From: Paenibacillus guangzhouensis
Lineage (GTDB): Bacteria > Bacillota > Bacilli > Paenibacillales > Paenibacillaceae
Direction of reading: 5' to 3'
NCBI RefSeq assembly: GCF_009363075.1
Contig: NZ_CP045293.1
Location: 1,612,001-1,676,000, forward strand
DNA: 64,000 bases
Both the position numbers and the translations under genes were made by a program. Within the stretch, counting starts at the first letter, position 1. The number at the start of each line of letters is the position of its first letter. The notes under the pieces are model-generated. The model saw only the letters and a program-made list of their open reading frames with translations, made no database searches and was not told the DNA's origin. This document shows positions 1 to 6,913 of the stretch, piece after piece.

Positions 1-794
1 TGAACCTTACGAAGAAAATGATCATCGCTTCAACAAGCATTTTGCTAGCGTTGGGATCAGTAAGCGGATTTACTACAGTGGTTGGTGCTACACCGCAGAA
101 ACAGTCGAAGACGCAGGCGACATCAAGCAAGAGCAATCTTGAACGTCAGAAAAAAGAGGCTATGGACATATTTGATTCCAAAGATAAAAAACCAGGTCAT
201 TTAACCGTGCTGTATGATGGGACTGATAATTCGCTATCTTTTAACTATCTCGGGATAACCAGTTTAGATTACGATGAATATACGAAGCTGTTGTCCAAAT
301 ACAAAACGCCGGGATTGCAGCAGCTAGGCGGGATCCCAGAAGGATATGTGTTTAAGTCTGGAGAGATCGTGCCATCGTATCCTCTGTTTCTTACCAAGGC
401 GTATGAAATGATGTTGAAGGAACTTAAAGCGGAGGCGAAAGGGAAGAAATATTACGCGAAAAAACTGAAATGGAGTGAAGCCGGTGGGGCAGCCGTCATC
501 TTCTCTAAGGATTCAGACGTAATCCGCATCAGTTCCCAAAAGGTTCAGCCGCTCATTACGGAAGTCACCCGTGTACCTGGTAAAGGCGAGAAGTTTGAAA
601 ACTTAAGCATCAAAGGAATCGACGCGATTTATTCTACGAACTCCAATGATCTGTACTCTACCAAGTTAAGTTGGGAAGATGCAGAAAAGCAACTTAAATA
701 CGAGATTTCTACCTACAAGAAGAGCACCCTTACTAAGGAAGATCTTGTAGCAATTGCAGAGAGCATGATCCAAAAGTACTCGCAAAAGAACTAG
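1..794 (+). CDS. Secreted protein of unknown function, start codon cut by window edge
   Basis: The frame is open to the first base. The first two bases (TG) are probably the end of an ATG/GTG/TTG start, giving Asn-Leu-Thr-Lys-Lys before the first visible Met at base 18. That makes a normal signal peptide: a Lys-Lys n-region, a hydrophobic core (IIASTSILLALGSVSGF) and an Ala-Thr-Pro cleavage region. The mature part, about 230 residues, is lysine-rich and hydrophilic, with no motif I recognise and no membrane segment after the leader. A hairpin follows the stop. Export is well supported; function is unknown. Confidence 0.75.
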   Translation, partial: NLTKKMIIASTSILLALGSVSGFTTVVGATPQKQSKTQATSSKSNLERQKKEAMDIFDSKDKKPGHLTVLYDGTDNSLSFNYLGITSLDYDEYTKLLSKYKTPGLQQLGGIPEGYVFKSGEIVPSYPLFLTKAYEMMLKELKAEAKGKKYYAKKLKWSEAGGAAVIFSKDSDVIRISSQKVQPLITEVTRVPGKGEKFENLSIKGIDAIYSTNSNDLYSTKLSWEDAEKQLKYEISTYKKSTLTKEDLVAIAESMIQKYSQKN

Positions 795-802
795 TATATA
801 TC

Positions 803-830
803 GTAAGAGTCTGCATATGCGGACTCTTAC
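803..830 (+). terminator. Hairpin after the secreted protein
   Basis: A 9-bp perfect inverted repeat, GTAAGAGTC (803-811) and GACTCTTAC (822-830), lies just after the stop. There is no T-run, so it may be a weak terminator or an mRNA 3' stabiliser. Its right arm runs directly into a copy of the dispersed repeat. Confidence 0.5.
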
Positions 831-880
831 GGGACACTACATTCTATTAAATAGCTAAAACGCGGCTGCTGGCATTGATT
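829..880 (+). repeat. Dispersed intergenic repeat, left half
   Basis: ACGGGACACTACATT followed by a TATTAAATA stretch and CGCGGCTGCTGGCATTGAT matches the left arm and first hairpin strand of the complete copy at 50643. The second hairpin strand and the right arm are missing. Confidence 0.6.
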
Positions 881-883
881 ACG

Positions 884-924
884 AAAACCGGATTCCTTTG
901 TAGGAGTAGAGGGACCGGTTTTTT
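884..924 (+). terminator. Rho-independent terminator
   Basis: AAAACCGG (884-891) pairs with CCGGTTTTTT (915-924) across a 23-base loop, ending in a T-run. It could end the upstream transcript or, read the other way, the helicase-like fragment. Confidence 0.6.
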
Positions 925-1009
925 CATGCAATGAAACAAAAATTGAGTAGGATCAGACAACAGCATGAGGCTGCCGTGGAACTGATTGGAGCCTTGCTAC
1001 ATCGTTACA

Positions 1010-1708
1010 CTATGGGTTCCGGCATTCCCGATATTCGAACTCGTCGATTTTTCCCGACGTTAGGAGATAATATATGGTCGCTTCTTTATGATATGAAGTT
1101 TGTCTTGATATGCGGTTGTTGCGCTGCAGAATATCAGAGTAACGGGCCGGATAATCATAGTGCACAAGATGATTTGCCGCCGTGACGTCGAGACCGGTGT
1201 TGACGGAATCCGTAATAAGGAGAACGGTGAATTCTGGGATTTTATTAAATCTGTCTATCATCTCATTGGTCTCATGGATGGAAAGCTGTGACGTAATAAT
1301 AAGAACGCCATGGATGTCCTCGTCCGCAGAAAGCTCGTCTAATAACAGGGCGGTGACGGCATTCGATTTGGAGATGACGATTGCCTTTTCCCTTCTGTTT
1401 CTCACATCACGGATGATGGATCTCAGCATGTTCATCTTATGCGGATTCTGGTCGCACATTAGCGCCATTTGCTCTTTTATCGCCATGAGCTGTTTTTTTT
1501 CATGAATGGAGGATGCCCGACTATTACGCTCGGAAGCCGTAAAGTAATTATTTAAAAGCTGCAAGTATTCGATTTCATATTCGGGCTCCAAGGATACGAC
1601 CATCTGTTTTTCAGTTATGTTCACGATATCTGTCATCCTTCCTGCTCTTCTTATTCGTTGAATAATAGCAACGTAACCTATGATACGGTTCTCTCGATGA
1701 AACGGCAA
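1010..1708 (-). pseudogene. SNF2-type helicase C-terminal fragment
   Basis: The 232-residue frame resembles the second RecA-like lobe of SNF2/superfamily 2 helicases. Residues 130-225 carry VLLITDSVNTGLDVTAA and then QRNNRISRQT, equivalent to helicase motifs V and VI (arginine-rich LQR...R.R). The first lobe, with Walker A and DExx, is absent, and no frame upstream (to 1900) supplies it. Known family members need both lobes for ATP-driven translocation, so this is most likely a decayed remnant. An internal start at MTDIVNITEK is possible, but I see no convincing ribosome binding site. It has no linked methylase or nuclease, so a defence role cannot be argued. Confidence 0.55.
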
Positions 1709-1817
1709 GCTTCATAAAATGGAATTTTTCAACGCGAAGGCAAGAAATATTACGTGGCTAATGAAAAATATACATTGCTAGTGTAGCTGGTTATTTGTTT
1801 TATGCAGATAAGGAGTA

Positions 1818-1877
1818 TTTACGTGATGTAAAGTGTGCTTGACATCAAATTGAAAGTAAAGTATCCTTTACGTAAAG
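1818..1877 (+). promoter_or_regulatory. Promoter and candidate autoregulatory operators of the XRE gene
   Basis: TTGACA (1839-1844) and TATCCT (1862-1867) are separated by 17 bp, a good sigma-A promoter. A perfect 12-bp palindrome, CTTTACGTAAAG (1866-1877), overlaps the -10. A related interrupted dyad, TTTAC-N5-GTAAA (1818-1832), sits upstream of the -35. The shared TTTAC/GTAAA half-sites flanking the promoter suggest binding by the XRE protein encoded just downstream; this is inference. Confidence 0.65.
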
Positions 1878-1903
1878 CTAGTTTTACATAGAGGTGGGGT
1901 TGG

Positions 1904-2107
1904 ATGGAACATCGCATTAAAGATTTAAGAGCAGCTATAGGGCTAACACAGGAACAGTTGTCCGAACGAGTTGGTGTTTCGAGACAGACGATCATATCCA
2001 TTGAAAATGGTCGATATAATCCATCCTTAGAATTGGCATATAAAATTGCGAAAGTGTTTGATCGTTACATTGAAGATGTATTTATTTTTGACAAGGGGAG
2101 TGAATAA
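1904..2107 (+). CDS. XRE-family transcriptional regulator (67 aa)
   Basis: A minimal Cro/CI-type helix-turn-helix protein that fills its whole length: residues 4-60 read IKDLRAAIGLTQEQLSERVG, then VSRQTIISIENGRYNPSLEL, the classic helix 2-turn-helix 3. It starts at ATG after GAGGTGGGG and is followed two bases later by a small membrane protein, so the two form an operon. Such short XRE proteins beside a small membrane protein are common in Firmicutes (compare the DUF2975/XRE pair at 28127-28853), and the membrane partner may modulate the regulator. The palindromes over its own promoter suggest autoregulation. Confidence 0.85.
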   Translation: MEHRIKDLRAAIGLTQEQLSERVGVSRQTIISIENGRYNPSLELAYKIAKVFDRYIEDVFIFDKGSE

Positions 2108-2109
2108 TC

Positions 2110-2415
2110 ATGAGTATGGATCAGGTTGGAGTCTTACTGATGATACTACTCGGTGTTAGTGGAGGATTGCTCGGGTTATGGTGGGGTCGCAAGCAAGCAG
2201 CGCGTCACAGGGGACTTGATGAAAGATTTCATATCATTTCAAGTAAATCTCAAGCAGCCGCATGGAAAATTACGCTGGTAACAATCTATATCCTTTTCAT
2301 CATAATGGCATGTGGTGTGAAATTGTCTGCAGCTCCTGTCCTGGGGATTGTATTGCTCGTTCATATGGCAGGATGGGCGTTCTCGAGCGTGTATTACAGT
2401 ATTAAGCTATCATAA
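2110..2415 (+). CDS. Small integral membrane protein co-transcribed with XRE regulator
   Basis: A 101-residue protein with three probable membrane spans: about 6-24 (VGVLLMILLGVSGGLLGLW), 54-72 (ITLVTIYILFIIMACGV) and 75-95. A basic cytoplasmic loop lies between the first two (GRKQAARHRGLDERFH). The start lies two bases after the XRE stop, with the binding site GGGGAGTG inside the end of that gene. The layout resembles DUF2178-type partners of small XRE regulators, but I cannot confirm the family. A role with its regulator partner, perhaps sensing a membrane signal, is inference. Confidence 0.7.
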   Translation: MSMDQVGVLLMILLGVSGGLLGLWWGRKQAARHRGLDERFHIISSKSQAAAWKITLVTIYILFIIMACGVKLSAAPVLGIVLLVHMAGWAFSSVYYSIKLS

Positions 2416-2662
2416 TTGGACAAGAGAGCGACTTCTTCAAGCCGTTGGTAATGTGGGTGTGAAGTAAACAACCCCCAAGCGGCGTGTTGCTTAGGTAATG
2501 TGAATGCTTTTGTACGGAGTCATTAAGAGGTATAAGAAGAGAGTCTATATGACACATTCGTTTTGTTGTGATTGAACTAACGAGCAAGATTGCGTAGATC
2601 AAGGGCGAATAGAATAAGCAAAAACCGTTTTTATCTAAATTAGAAATGGAAGGATGAGCAAG

Positions 2663-3268
2663 ATGAGCCTATCGGCAACAATCAGCAAGTTGGAAAACGG
2701 CAAACATCAGCACATCGTCGTTTATGGAACCAGTCTAACCGAAGGCGGAGCTTGGGTCAGCGGATTAAAGGAGATTCTGGATCGAAGGTTTCCGGGGCAA
2801 GTTAAGTTGACTAACAGCGCCAAAGCTGGACAATGGTCGGGCTGGGGACTTGAAAATTTGGAGGAACGTGTAATCGCTCTCGCTCCCGACGCTGTAATTC
2901 TGGAATTCGCTATTAACGACTCATTTTTGCCTTATCAGACGAGTGTTACGAAATGCGATGAAAACCTGAATGCTCTTATCGATCGAATTCACGTTGCCAA
3001 CAAAAATTGCGAAATTCTGTTGATGACCATGAATCCACCGGTTCGGGAACACCTGGAAATCCGTCCTCTAATTGAGCAATATTATCAGGTATACAGAGAT
3101 ACGGCTCGCCGACGCGGACTTTTGCTCATAGACCAATACCCGGTTTGGCGTAGAATGTTAGACGAAAACCCCGCTGAATTCGACCGGCTTATTCCGGATG
3201 GAATTCACCCTTCGGACGAGGGCGCGACTAAAATAACGCTTGCGGAAATCGTTAAGACCTGGTTGTAG
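2663..3268 (+). CDS. SGNH/GDSL-family hydrolase
   Basis: A serine esterase-type fold protein of about 201 residues. Block I is YGTSLTEGGAW (the usual GDS is GTS here; Ser remains the nucleophile), block III is FAINDSF (Asn of the oxyanion hole), and block V is DGIHPSDEG with the catalytic Asp-x-x-His. No signal peptide is visible, so it is probably cytoplasmic and acts on acyl esters of small molecules or sugars. An ATG at 2654 is also in frame, but it overlaps the ribosome binding site GGAAGGA (2648-2654); the ATG at 2663 has a 9-base spacing and is preferred. It appears monocistronic. Confidence 0.8.
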   Translation: MSLSATISKLENGKHQHIVVYGTSLTEGGAWVSGLKEILDRRFPGQVKLTNSAKAGQWSGWGLENLEERVIALAPDAVILEFAINDSFLPYQTSVTKCDENLNALIDRIHVANKNCEILLMTMNPPVREHLEIRPLIEQYYQVYRDTARRRGLLLIDQYPVWRRMLDENPAEFDRLIPDGIHPSDEGATKITLAEIVKTWL

Positions 3269-3306
3269 CAACATAAGGTGTTGATCATTTAAATAGAAAT
3301 CATTGA

Positions 3307-3323
3307 GCTAACGGGCAGAATAA
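3307..3323 (+). repeat. Dispersed repeat, right-end copy
   Basis: GCTAACGGGCAGAATAA, the right arm of the repeat family, without the hairpin. It is followed about 30 bases later by an extended -10-like TATGGTAAAAT that probably serves the next gene. Confidence 0.5.
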
Positions 3324-3365
3324 ATCGATATTCAAATAAAAGATTGATATGGTAAAATCAAGAAA

Positions 3366-3929
3366 ATGTTAAAGGCTGGTGAAGTCGTGGACAGAGAGAT
3401 GTTGGCAAAGAATATTTATGAAACAGCACACTTGACAGGTAGTTTTAAATTAAGAGCTGGAAAAGAATCAAACGATTATTTTGATAAATATTTGTTTGAG
3501 TCCAGTCCTGCCTTACTTCACGAGATATCCGAGCATCTATCAAAACTAGTTCCTGCAGGCACTGAGGTTTTAGCGGGACTTGAAATGGGTGGTATCCCAG
3601 TCGCAACGGCACTATCATTAAAGACAGGTATTCCGGTCGCATTCGTACGTAAAAAAGCGAAGGAATATGGTACATGCAAACTTGCAGAAGGTATTGATGT
3701 GCGTGGGAAAAATGTTTGCATCATTGAAGATGTCGTTACAACAGGAGGCCAAATTTTACTGAGTGCGACAGATTTACGCAACGCTGGGGCAAATGTTGTG
3801 AGTGTTCTGTGTGTAATTGAGAGGGAATCACAGGGGAGAGACAATATTGAAAATGATGGTCTTAATTTCTTCTCTTTATTCAATATGGTGGAACTAATAG
3901 AATCTTCTTCGACAGGCAATGTGATATAG
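3366..3929 (+). CDS. Orotate phosphoribosyltransferase-like protein (PyrE family)
   Basis: The PRPP-binding signature VCIIEDVVTTGGQ sits around residue 120, with the type I phosphoribosyltransferase core before it (EVLAGLEMGGIPVATALS and the flexible-loop lysines FVRKKAKEYGT). These are features of orotate phosphoribosyltransferase, which joins orotate and PRPP to make OMP. The length (187 aa, shorter with a later start) is slightly below the usual 200-210. The gene stands alone rather than in a pyr operon, so it may be a salvage-type paralogue. ATG 3366 has no clear binding site; GTG 3387 follows GGTGA and could be the true start. A terminator follows directly. Confidence 0.75.
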   Translation: MLKAGEVVDREMLAKNIYETAHLTGSFKLRAGKESNDYFDKYLFESSPALLHEISEHLSKLVPAGTEVLAGLEMGGIPVATALSLKTGIPVAFVRKKAKEYGTCKLAEGIDVRGKNVCIIEDVVTTGGQILLSATDLRNAGANVVSVLCVIERESQGRDNIENDGLNFFSLFNMVELIESSSTGNVI

Positions 3930-3941
3930 CATTTTACATAT

Positions 3942-3972
3942 AAAAGCTGCCGAACAAGTAAAGGCAGCTTTT
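3942..3972 (+). terminator. Terminator after PyrE-like gene
   Basis: AAAAGCTGCC (3942-3951) pairs perfectly with GGCAGCTTTT (3963-3972), giving a 10-bp stem with T-rich end. Confidence 0.8.
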
Positions 3973-4127
3973 ATTCTTTGGACTATCGGGAGGATACCTT
4001 TTCCGAATACGAACAGCTGATGATTGTCTTTATTTCAATATAGTTAAATAACCAGTAACAAACATCCAAACAAAGTGAGATCAGCCTTCATAACCTAATG
4101 TGTACTCAGCAATAGGGAGGTGTTACA

Positions 4128-4259
4128 ATGTCCGATTTACGTGGAGGTTTGTTTACAAATACAGCTACTATCCTTGTGTTGTTTATCCTGTTAGTTATTG
4201 TCGCTTGCGCTTGTATGGGTGGTATAGGTGGCCTTGGTGGTGTAGGTTGCGGTTGTTAA
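4128..4259 (+). CDS. YjcZ-type sporulation micro-protein (43 aa)
   Basis: A tiny ORF with an excellent ribosome binding site (GGGAGGTG, 5 bases before ATG). The protein begins MSDLRGGLFTNTATILVLFI, continues with a hydrophobic stretch LLVIVACACM, and ends in glycine/cysteine-rich GGIGGLGGVGCGC. This is the plan of the YjcZ family of spore-associated proteins: a short Gly-containing head, ILVLFILLVIV, then Cys-Ala-Cys. A clear paralogue lies on the minus strand at 21537-21644. Family assignment rests on pattern; the exact function of the family is not established. Confidence 0.8.
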   Translation: MSDLRGGLFTNTATILVLFILLVIVACACMGGIGGLGGVGCGC

Positions 4260-4396
4260 TAAAGCCTATACAGTACAGATTAGTTAGAGCCAAATGTCGA
4301 TAATTGGTATTTGAAATGAAGTGAGCCTCGGAGTGATCCGAGGCATTCTAACCAATTAGCTTATTCTGTTCAAAAACAGAATAACGTTAAAAATGA

Positions 4397-4445
4397 CGCC
4401 CCACTGATGGAGTTGACTTTATGGCTTCATTGGTGGGGCGTTTTG
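4397..4445 (+). terminator. Terminator overlapping a decayed gene
   Basis: CGCCCCACTGATGGAG (4397-4412) pairs with CTTCATTGGTGGGGCG (4425-4440), followed by TTTTGTT. It ends transcripts entering from upstream, which argues against a real gene start at 4421 inside it. Confidence 0.75.
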
Positions 4446-4690
4446 TTACAAAAAGTTCAATGAAATTTTCTCAATTCAGATTCTTTTTTATTGAAGTTGA
4501 AGTTTCTTCGACCGAGGACATTCCGGATGAGATGGTCGTTAGAGAGATCCCAGCCAATACTTATGTTTTATTTACATTCAATGGTCCTTTCGAAAATGCA
4601 GGTGCCGTACATACTTATTTATACTCTACGTGGTTAAAAGAAAGCGGATATGAACTCGGCTATATAATATCGAAATCTACGATGAAAGAA
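4441..4690 (+). pseudogene. Decayed GyrI-like (effector-binding) domain fragment
   Basis: About 60 residues read as the middle of a GyrI-like small-molecule-binding domain: IEVEVSSTEDIPDEMVVREI, then PANTYVLFTFNGPF and STWLKESGYEL. The same pattern is intact in the AraC-type regulator at 25251 and the free-standing protein at 13092. Here there is no start or ribosome binding site, the fragment begins inside a terminator, and the C-terminal half is replaced by unrelated sequence. The frame remains open into the methyltransferase downstream, but the two are almost certainly not one protein because the methyltransferase has its own binding site. Confidence 0.6.
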
Positions 4691-4807
4691 ATCATGGTCC
4701 CGATTCTGCGGAGTCCGTTACGGATATTTGCTTTCCCGTTCGCAAGAAGTAATGGCATTTCGCTATCGGGCAAAATAGTTCAACCAATTTCTGATGGAGG
4801 TGTCAAG

Positions 4808-5365
4808 ATGAAAGTAATCATTGGTGCAGGACGGACAAGTTATAATGGTTGGCTCAGTACGCAAGAGGATGCGTTGAATTTACTTTCTTTGGAAAGTTGG
4901 GACAGATTATTTGAACCAGAGAGTGTTGATGCGCTGTTAGCTGAGCACGTGTGGGAACACTTAACTTATGAGGAGGGGATTATTGCTGCGAAGCATTGTT
5001 ATCATTTTCTAAAACCGGGTGGTTATATTCGTTGTGCAGTTCCGGATAAAAATTTCCGTAACGAGTGGTACCAACAGATGGTACAAGTCGGTGGTCCTGG
5101 ACCAGCAGATCATCCGGCGGCAACTCATAAAATTGTTTATGACGCAAAAACCTTTGTACAAGTATTTGAAACCGCGGGGTTTGAAGTATCATTGTTAGAA
5201 TACTGTGATGAACATGGGGATTTTCATTATTCTTACTGGAACGAAGAGGACGGAAAAATAGGAAGATCCTTACGATTTGATACAAGGAATTCTATTGAAG
5301 GACTTGGCATGGTTTCCATCATCATAGACGCTAAAAAACCGTTGATAATTAAAAGTAAGTCCTGA
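4808..5365 (+). CDS. Class I SAM-dependent methyltransferase (COG4627-like)
   Basis: A 185-residue protein. Residues 1-25 carry a short glycine-rich AdoMet site (VIIGAGRTSYNGWLST), followed by SVDALLAEHVWEHLTYEEG, FLKPGGYIRCAVPD and a C-terminal RSLRFDTRN. This resembles the small predicted methyltransferases grouped as COG4627, often found near surface-polysaccharide genes. The substrate is unknown. The start at ATG 4808 follows GATGGAGGTGTCAAG, a strong binding site with good spacing; the frame extends upstream but that part is a GyrI-domain remnant. Not obviously in an operon. Confidence 0.75.
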   Translation: MKVIIGAGRTSYNGWLSTQEDALNLLSLESWDRLFEPESVDALLAEHVWEHLTYEEGIIAAKHCYHFLKPGGYIRCAVPDKNFRNEWYQQMVQVGGPGPADHPAATHKIVYDAKTFVQVFETAGFEVSLLEYCDEHGDFHYSYWNEEDGKIGRSLRFDTRNSIEGLGMVSIIIDAKKPLIIKSKS

Positions 5366-5535
5366 ACAGTTATAGCATCTATATGAAAGAGGTGAAATGG
5401 ACAACAAGGAGAAAAAGGCTCTTACCGTCACGTCATCCACCTCCTTATTGCACATACCACAATAATTTATCCTATTTAGAGGAAAATATTCTTTTTTGTA
5501 ACTCAAGATATGTAGTCCTCAGCAGATTGTTAAAA

Positions 5536-5563
5536 GCAGGCTGCCGCTTGATCGGCAGCCTGC
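5536..5563 (+). terminator. GC-rich hairpin shared with the dispersed repeat
   Basis: GCAGGCTGCCG (5536-5546) pairs with CGGCAGCCTGC (5553-5563), an 11-bp perfect stem whose core GGCTGCCG...CGGCAGCC is that of the repeat family. No T-run follows on the plus strand. It lies between convergent genes and may act as a bidirectional transcription barrier. Confidence 0.5.
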
Positions 5564-5569
5564 AGTTCA

Positions 5570-5752
5570 TTAAACCCCACTATCGATAATCTTATCTAAC
5601 GAGGTATGTGCATCACGGTTTGCCGCTTTAGCAATTTCATGATCCGTTTTACTTCCACCTTGGATAGTATCCGCTGCATTTACCTGCTGTTTCAGTTGCT
5701 CTTCAACTTGTCCTAACCCATGCGCCCCTTGATGATTCCGGCTTGTAGGCAT
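5570..5752 (-). CDS. Small hydrophilic protein, 60 aa, unknown function
   Basis: Reading begins at ATG 5752 after GGAGGTGATCATT, an excellent ribosome binding site; an in-frame upstream Met would overlap that site. The protein (MPTSRNHQGAHGLGQVEEQL... ending DKIIDSGV) is soluble and rich in Gln, His, Ala and Asp, with no membrane segment. Size and composition recall small spore-associated proteins of Bacillales, and its neighbour at 5799 is a tiny basic protein in the same direction, but I recognise no family signature. Spore association is a guess. Confidence 0.65.
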   Translation of the reverse strand: MPTSRNHQGAHGLGQVEEQLKQQVNAADTIQGGSKTDHEIAKAANRDAHTSLDKIIDSGV

Positions 5753-5798
5753 AATGATCACCTCCGTTAACATTTTTGGAATTTCCCAAACTTATTTT

Positions 5799-5906
5799 TT
5801 ATTTCGAATTATTTTGTATTCTAGATCTTCCTTGATCGTTCGGGTCGTTTGATCGTGATGGGCTATGCTTTGGTTTGTTTTTATTGGCTTTGGTTTTAGT
5901 GCTCAT
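5799..5906 (-). CDS. Small basic protein, 35 aa, possibly spore-associated
   Basis: ATG 5906 follows GAGGAGGTGAAC at good spacing. The product starts MSTKTKANKNKPKHSPSRSN, then DPNDQGRSRIQNNSK: extremely rich in Lys, Asn, Ser and Arg, with no hydrophobic residue run. The make-up is like that of minor small acid-soluble spore proteins (SspL/M/N/P types), which are 30-50 residues and basic, but none of those matches closely. It lies 46 bp upstream of the 60-aa gene on the same strand and is probably co-transcribed with it. The evidence for translation is the strong binding site. Confidence 0.6.
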   Translation of the reverse strand: MSTKTKANKNKPKHSPSRSNDPNDQGRSRIQNNSK

Positions 5907-5981
5907 TTTATCGTTCACCTCCTCTGTAATCCATAAAGAGTATTTCTCCAAACCGTGATGCTTATTACTATTAGGCGCTAA

Positions 5982-5997
5982 GCTAACGGGCAGGATA
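5982..5997 (+). repeat. Dispersed repeat, right-end copy
   Basis: GCTAACGGGCAGGATA, the consensus right arm, lying upstream of the minus-strand 35-aa gene. A degraded GyrI-like reading frame begins directly after it. Confidence 0.5.
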
Positions 5998-5999
5998 TG

Positions 6000-6100
6000 C
6001 AACTGACCGAACTACAACCTATTCCAGACGATATGATTGGGTTTGAAGTGCCTAATAATCAATATGTAAAAGACAATCAAATGGTAAAGAACCATATGGA
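6000..6100 (+). pseudogene. Possible second GyrI-like domain scrap
   Basis: A short frame reads TELQPIPDDMIGFEVPNNQY, which matches the IPxxM...(I/V)Pxxx Y pattern of GyrI-like effector-binding domains (compare DIPDEMVVREIPANTY at 4520-4565). Nothing recognisable lies on either side and there is no binding site for it. Low certainty; it may be coincidental. Confidence 0.3.
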
Positions 6101-6111
6101 CTTATACGGTG

Positions 6112-6152
6112 CAAAAAAAACGCCGGTGACCTTAATCAGGCTACCGGCATTT
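6112..6152 (-). terminator. Terminator of the VOC gene on the minus strand
   Basis: Read on the minus strand, TGCCGGTAGCC and GGTCACCGGCG form a stem ended by eight T residues (plus-strand AAAAAAAA at 6113-6120). Confidence 0.75.
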
Positions 6153-6157
6153 ACATT

Positions 6158-6559
6158 TTATCGTTTCGGCATTTTGCTCTCATCCATGTACAGCAGATTC
6201 CAGCGATGACCGTCCAGGTCGGCAAATCCTGCGCCGTACATCCAGCCGTCAGTTTCACTCGGCTTGCCAAAGATGCTTCCTCCGGCAAACTCTACTTTTT
6301 GAATAAAGGCATCTACTTCTTCTCTGCTTTCAGCGCCAATGGAAAATATTACTTCGGCGTTATGGGAAGTATCTGCGATTTTTGAACCTGTAAATTTCTC
6401 AAACGCCGCATCCGGGAACAGCAGAATCGTTGTTTGGCCTATGGCAAGCTTGGCTCTCTCGTTGCCAAAGCTCACCGCATGGAATCCAATCTCATTGAAA
6501 AAGGCAGTTGACCTCTCAACATCCTTGACCGGCAGATTAATCCAAATCTCCTGTGACAT
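6158..6559 (-). CDS. VOC-superfamily (glyoxalase-like) protein
   Basis: A 133-residue single-chain VOC protein starting MSQEIWINLPVKDVERSTAF with the paired beta-alpha-beta-beta-beta modules; the second module ends FADLDGHRWNLLYMD. It is most like the COG3607 group of glyoxalase/bleomycin-resistance-type proteins, which bind metal or small ligands; many are of unknown substrate. Start ATG follows AGGAGGCTAC. A terminator ends it. It is the first of four VOC genes in the window (others at 7450, 21959 and 31382). Confidence 0.85.
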   Translation of the reverse strand: MSQEIWINLPVKDVERSTAFFNEIGFHAVSFGNERAKLAIGQTTILLFPDAAFEKFTGSKIADTSHNAEVIFSIGAESREEVDAFIQKVEFAGGSIFGKPSETDGWMYGAGFADLDGHRWNLLYMDESKMPKR

Positions 6560-6913
6560 GGCTGTAGCCTCCTAGAATATATTTTCAACCACTCCTACTA
6601 TACTCTACTTCTGGCAGCAGAAGCGAATCTTATAAAAAGCGCGAAGTATTGCATGAAGTAAGATCCGGGGCAATTCCGCTGGTTTACGCTTAAATCGTTG
6701 GCAATGGGAGTTATCTTAGGTCTTGTCTCCGTGGTCCTTTTGAGTGCGGGGTTCAGAATCGTGTTGAATTAGGGATTGATATCAAGTTTTCTTGTCATAA
6801 GACAAAAGGAAGTCACCACATCTAATGGGAAAGTATGGTATATTCTATCTACATCGTAACGTGTTATTTATTGTTTTGCTTGTTACATATTTTTGCATGG
6901 AGGATGATAGTGT
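6560..6913 (+). other. Intergenic stretch with a membrane-protein tail remnant
   Basis: Between the VOC and DinB genes, 6680-6771 can be read as RWFTLKSLAMGVILGLVSVV and on to a TAG stop, which looks like the last transmembrane segment of a lost membrane protein. No start or binding site goes with it. The final 70 bases before 6914 are AT-rich and probably carry the DinB promoter (TATGGTATATTCT around 6834). Nothing else is recognisable. Confidence 0.35.

Noticed and set aside
931-1185. 84-codon plus-strand ORF after the terminator
   Set aside because: It has no ribosome binding site and most of it is antisense to the helicase fragment, whose motifs are real.
4100-4303. 67-codon frame overlapping the YjcZ-type gene
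   Set aside because: It is the same DNA in another frame; the YjcZ-type frame has the binding site and family pattern.
4421-4807. A single 314-residue protein joining GyrI-like sequence to the methyltransferase
   Set aside because: The start would lie inside a terminator hairpin, the middle is unrelated to either family, and the methyltransferase has its own strong binding site at 4808.
5383-5589. 68-codon ORF after the methyltransferase
   Set aside because: It spans the hairpin at 5536-5563 and has no family pattern; a short GGTGAAATGG before it is out of register.
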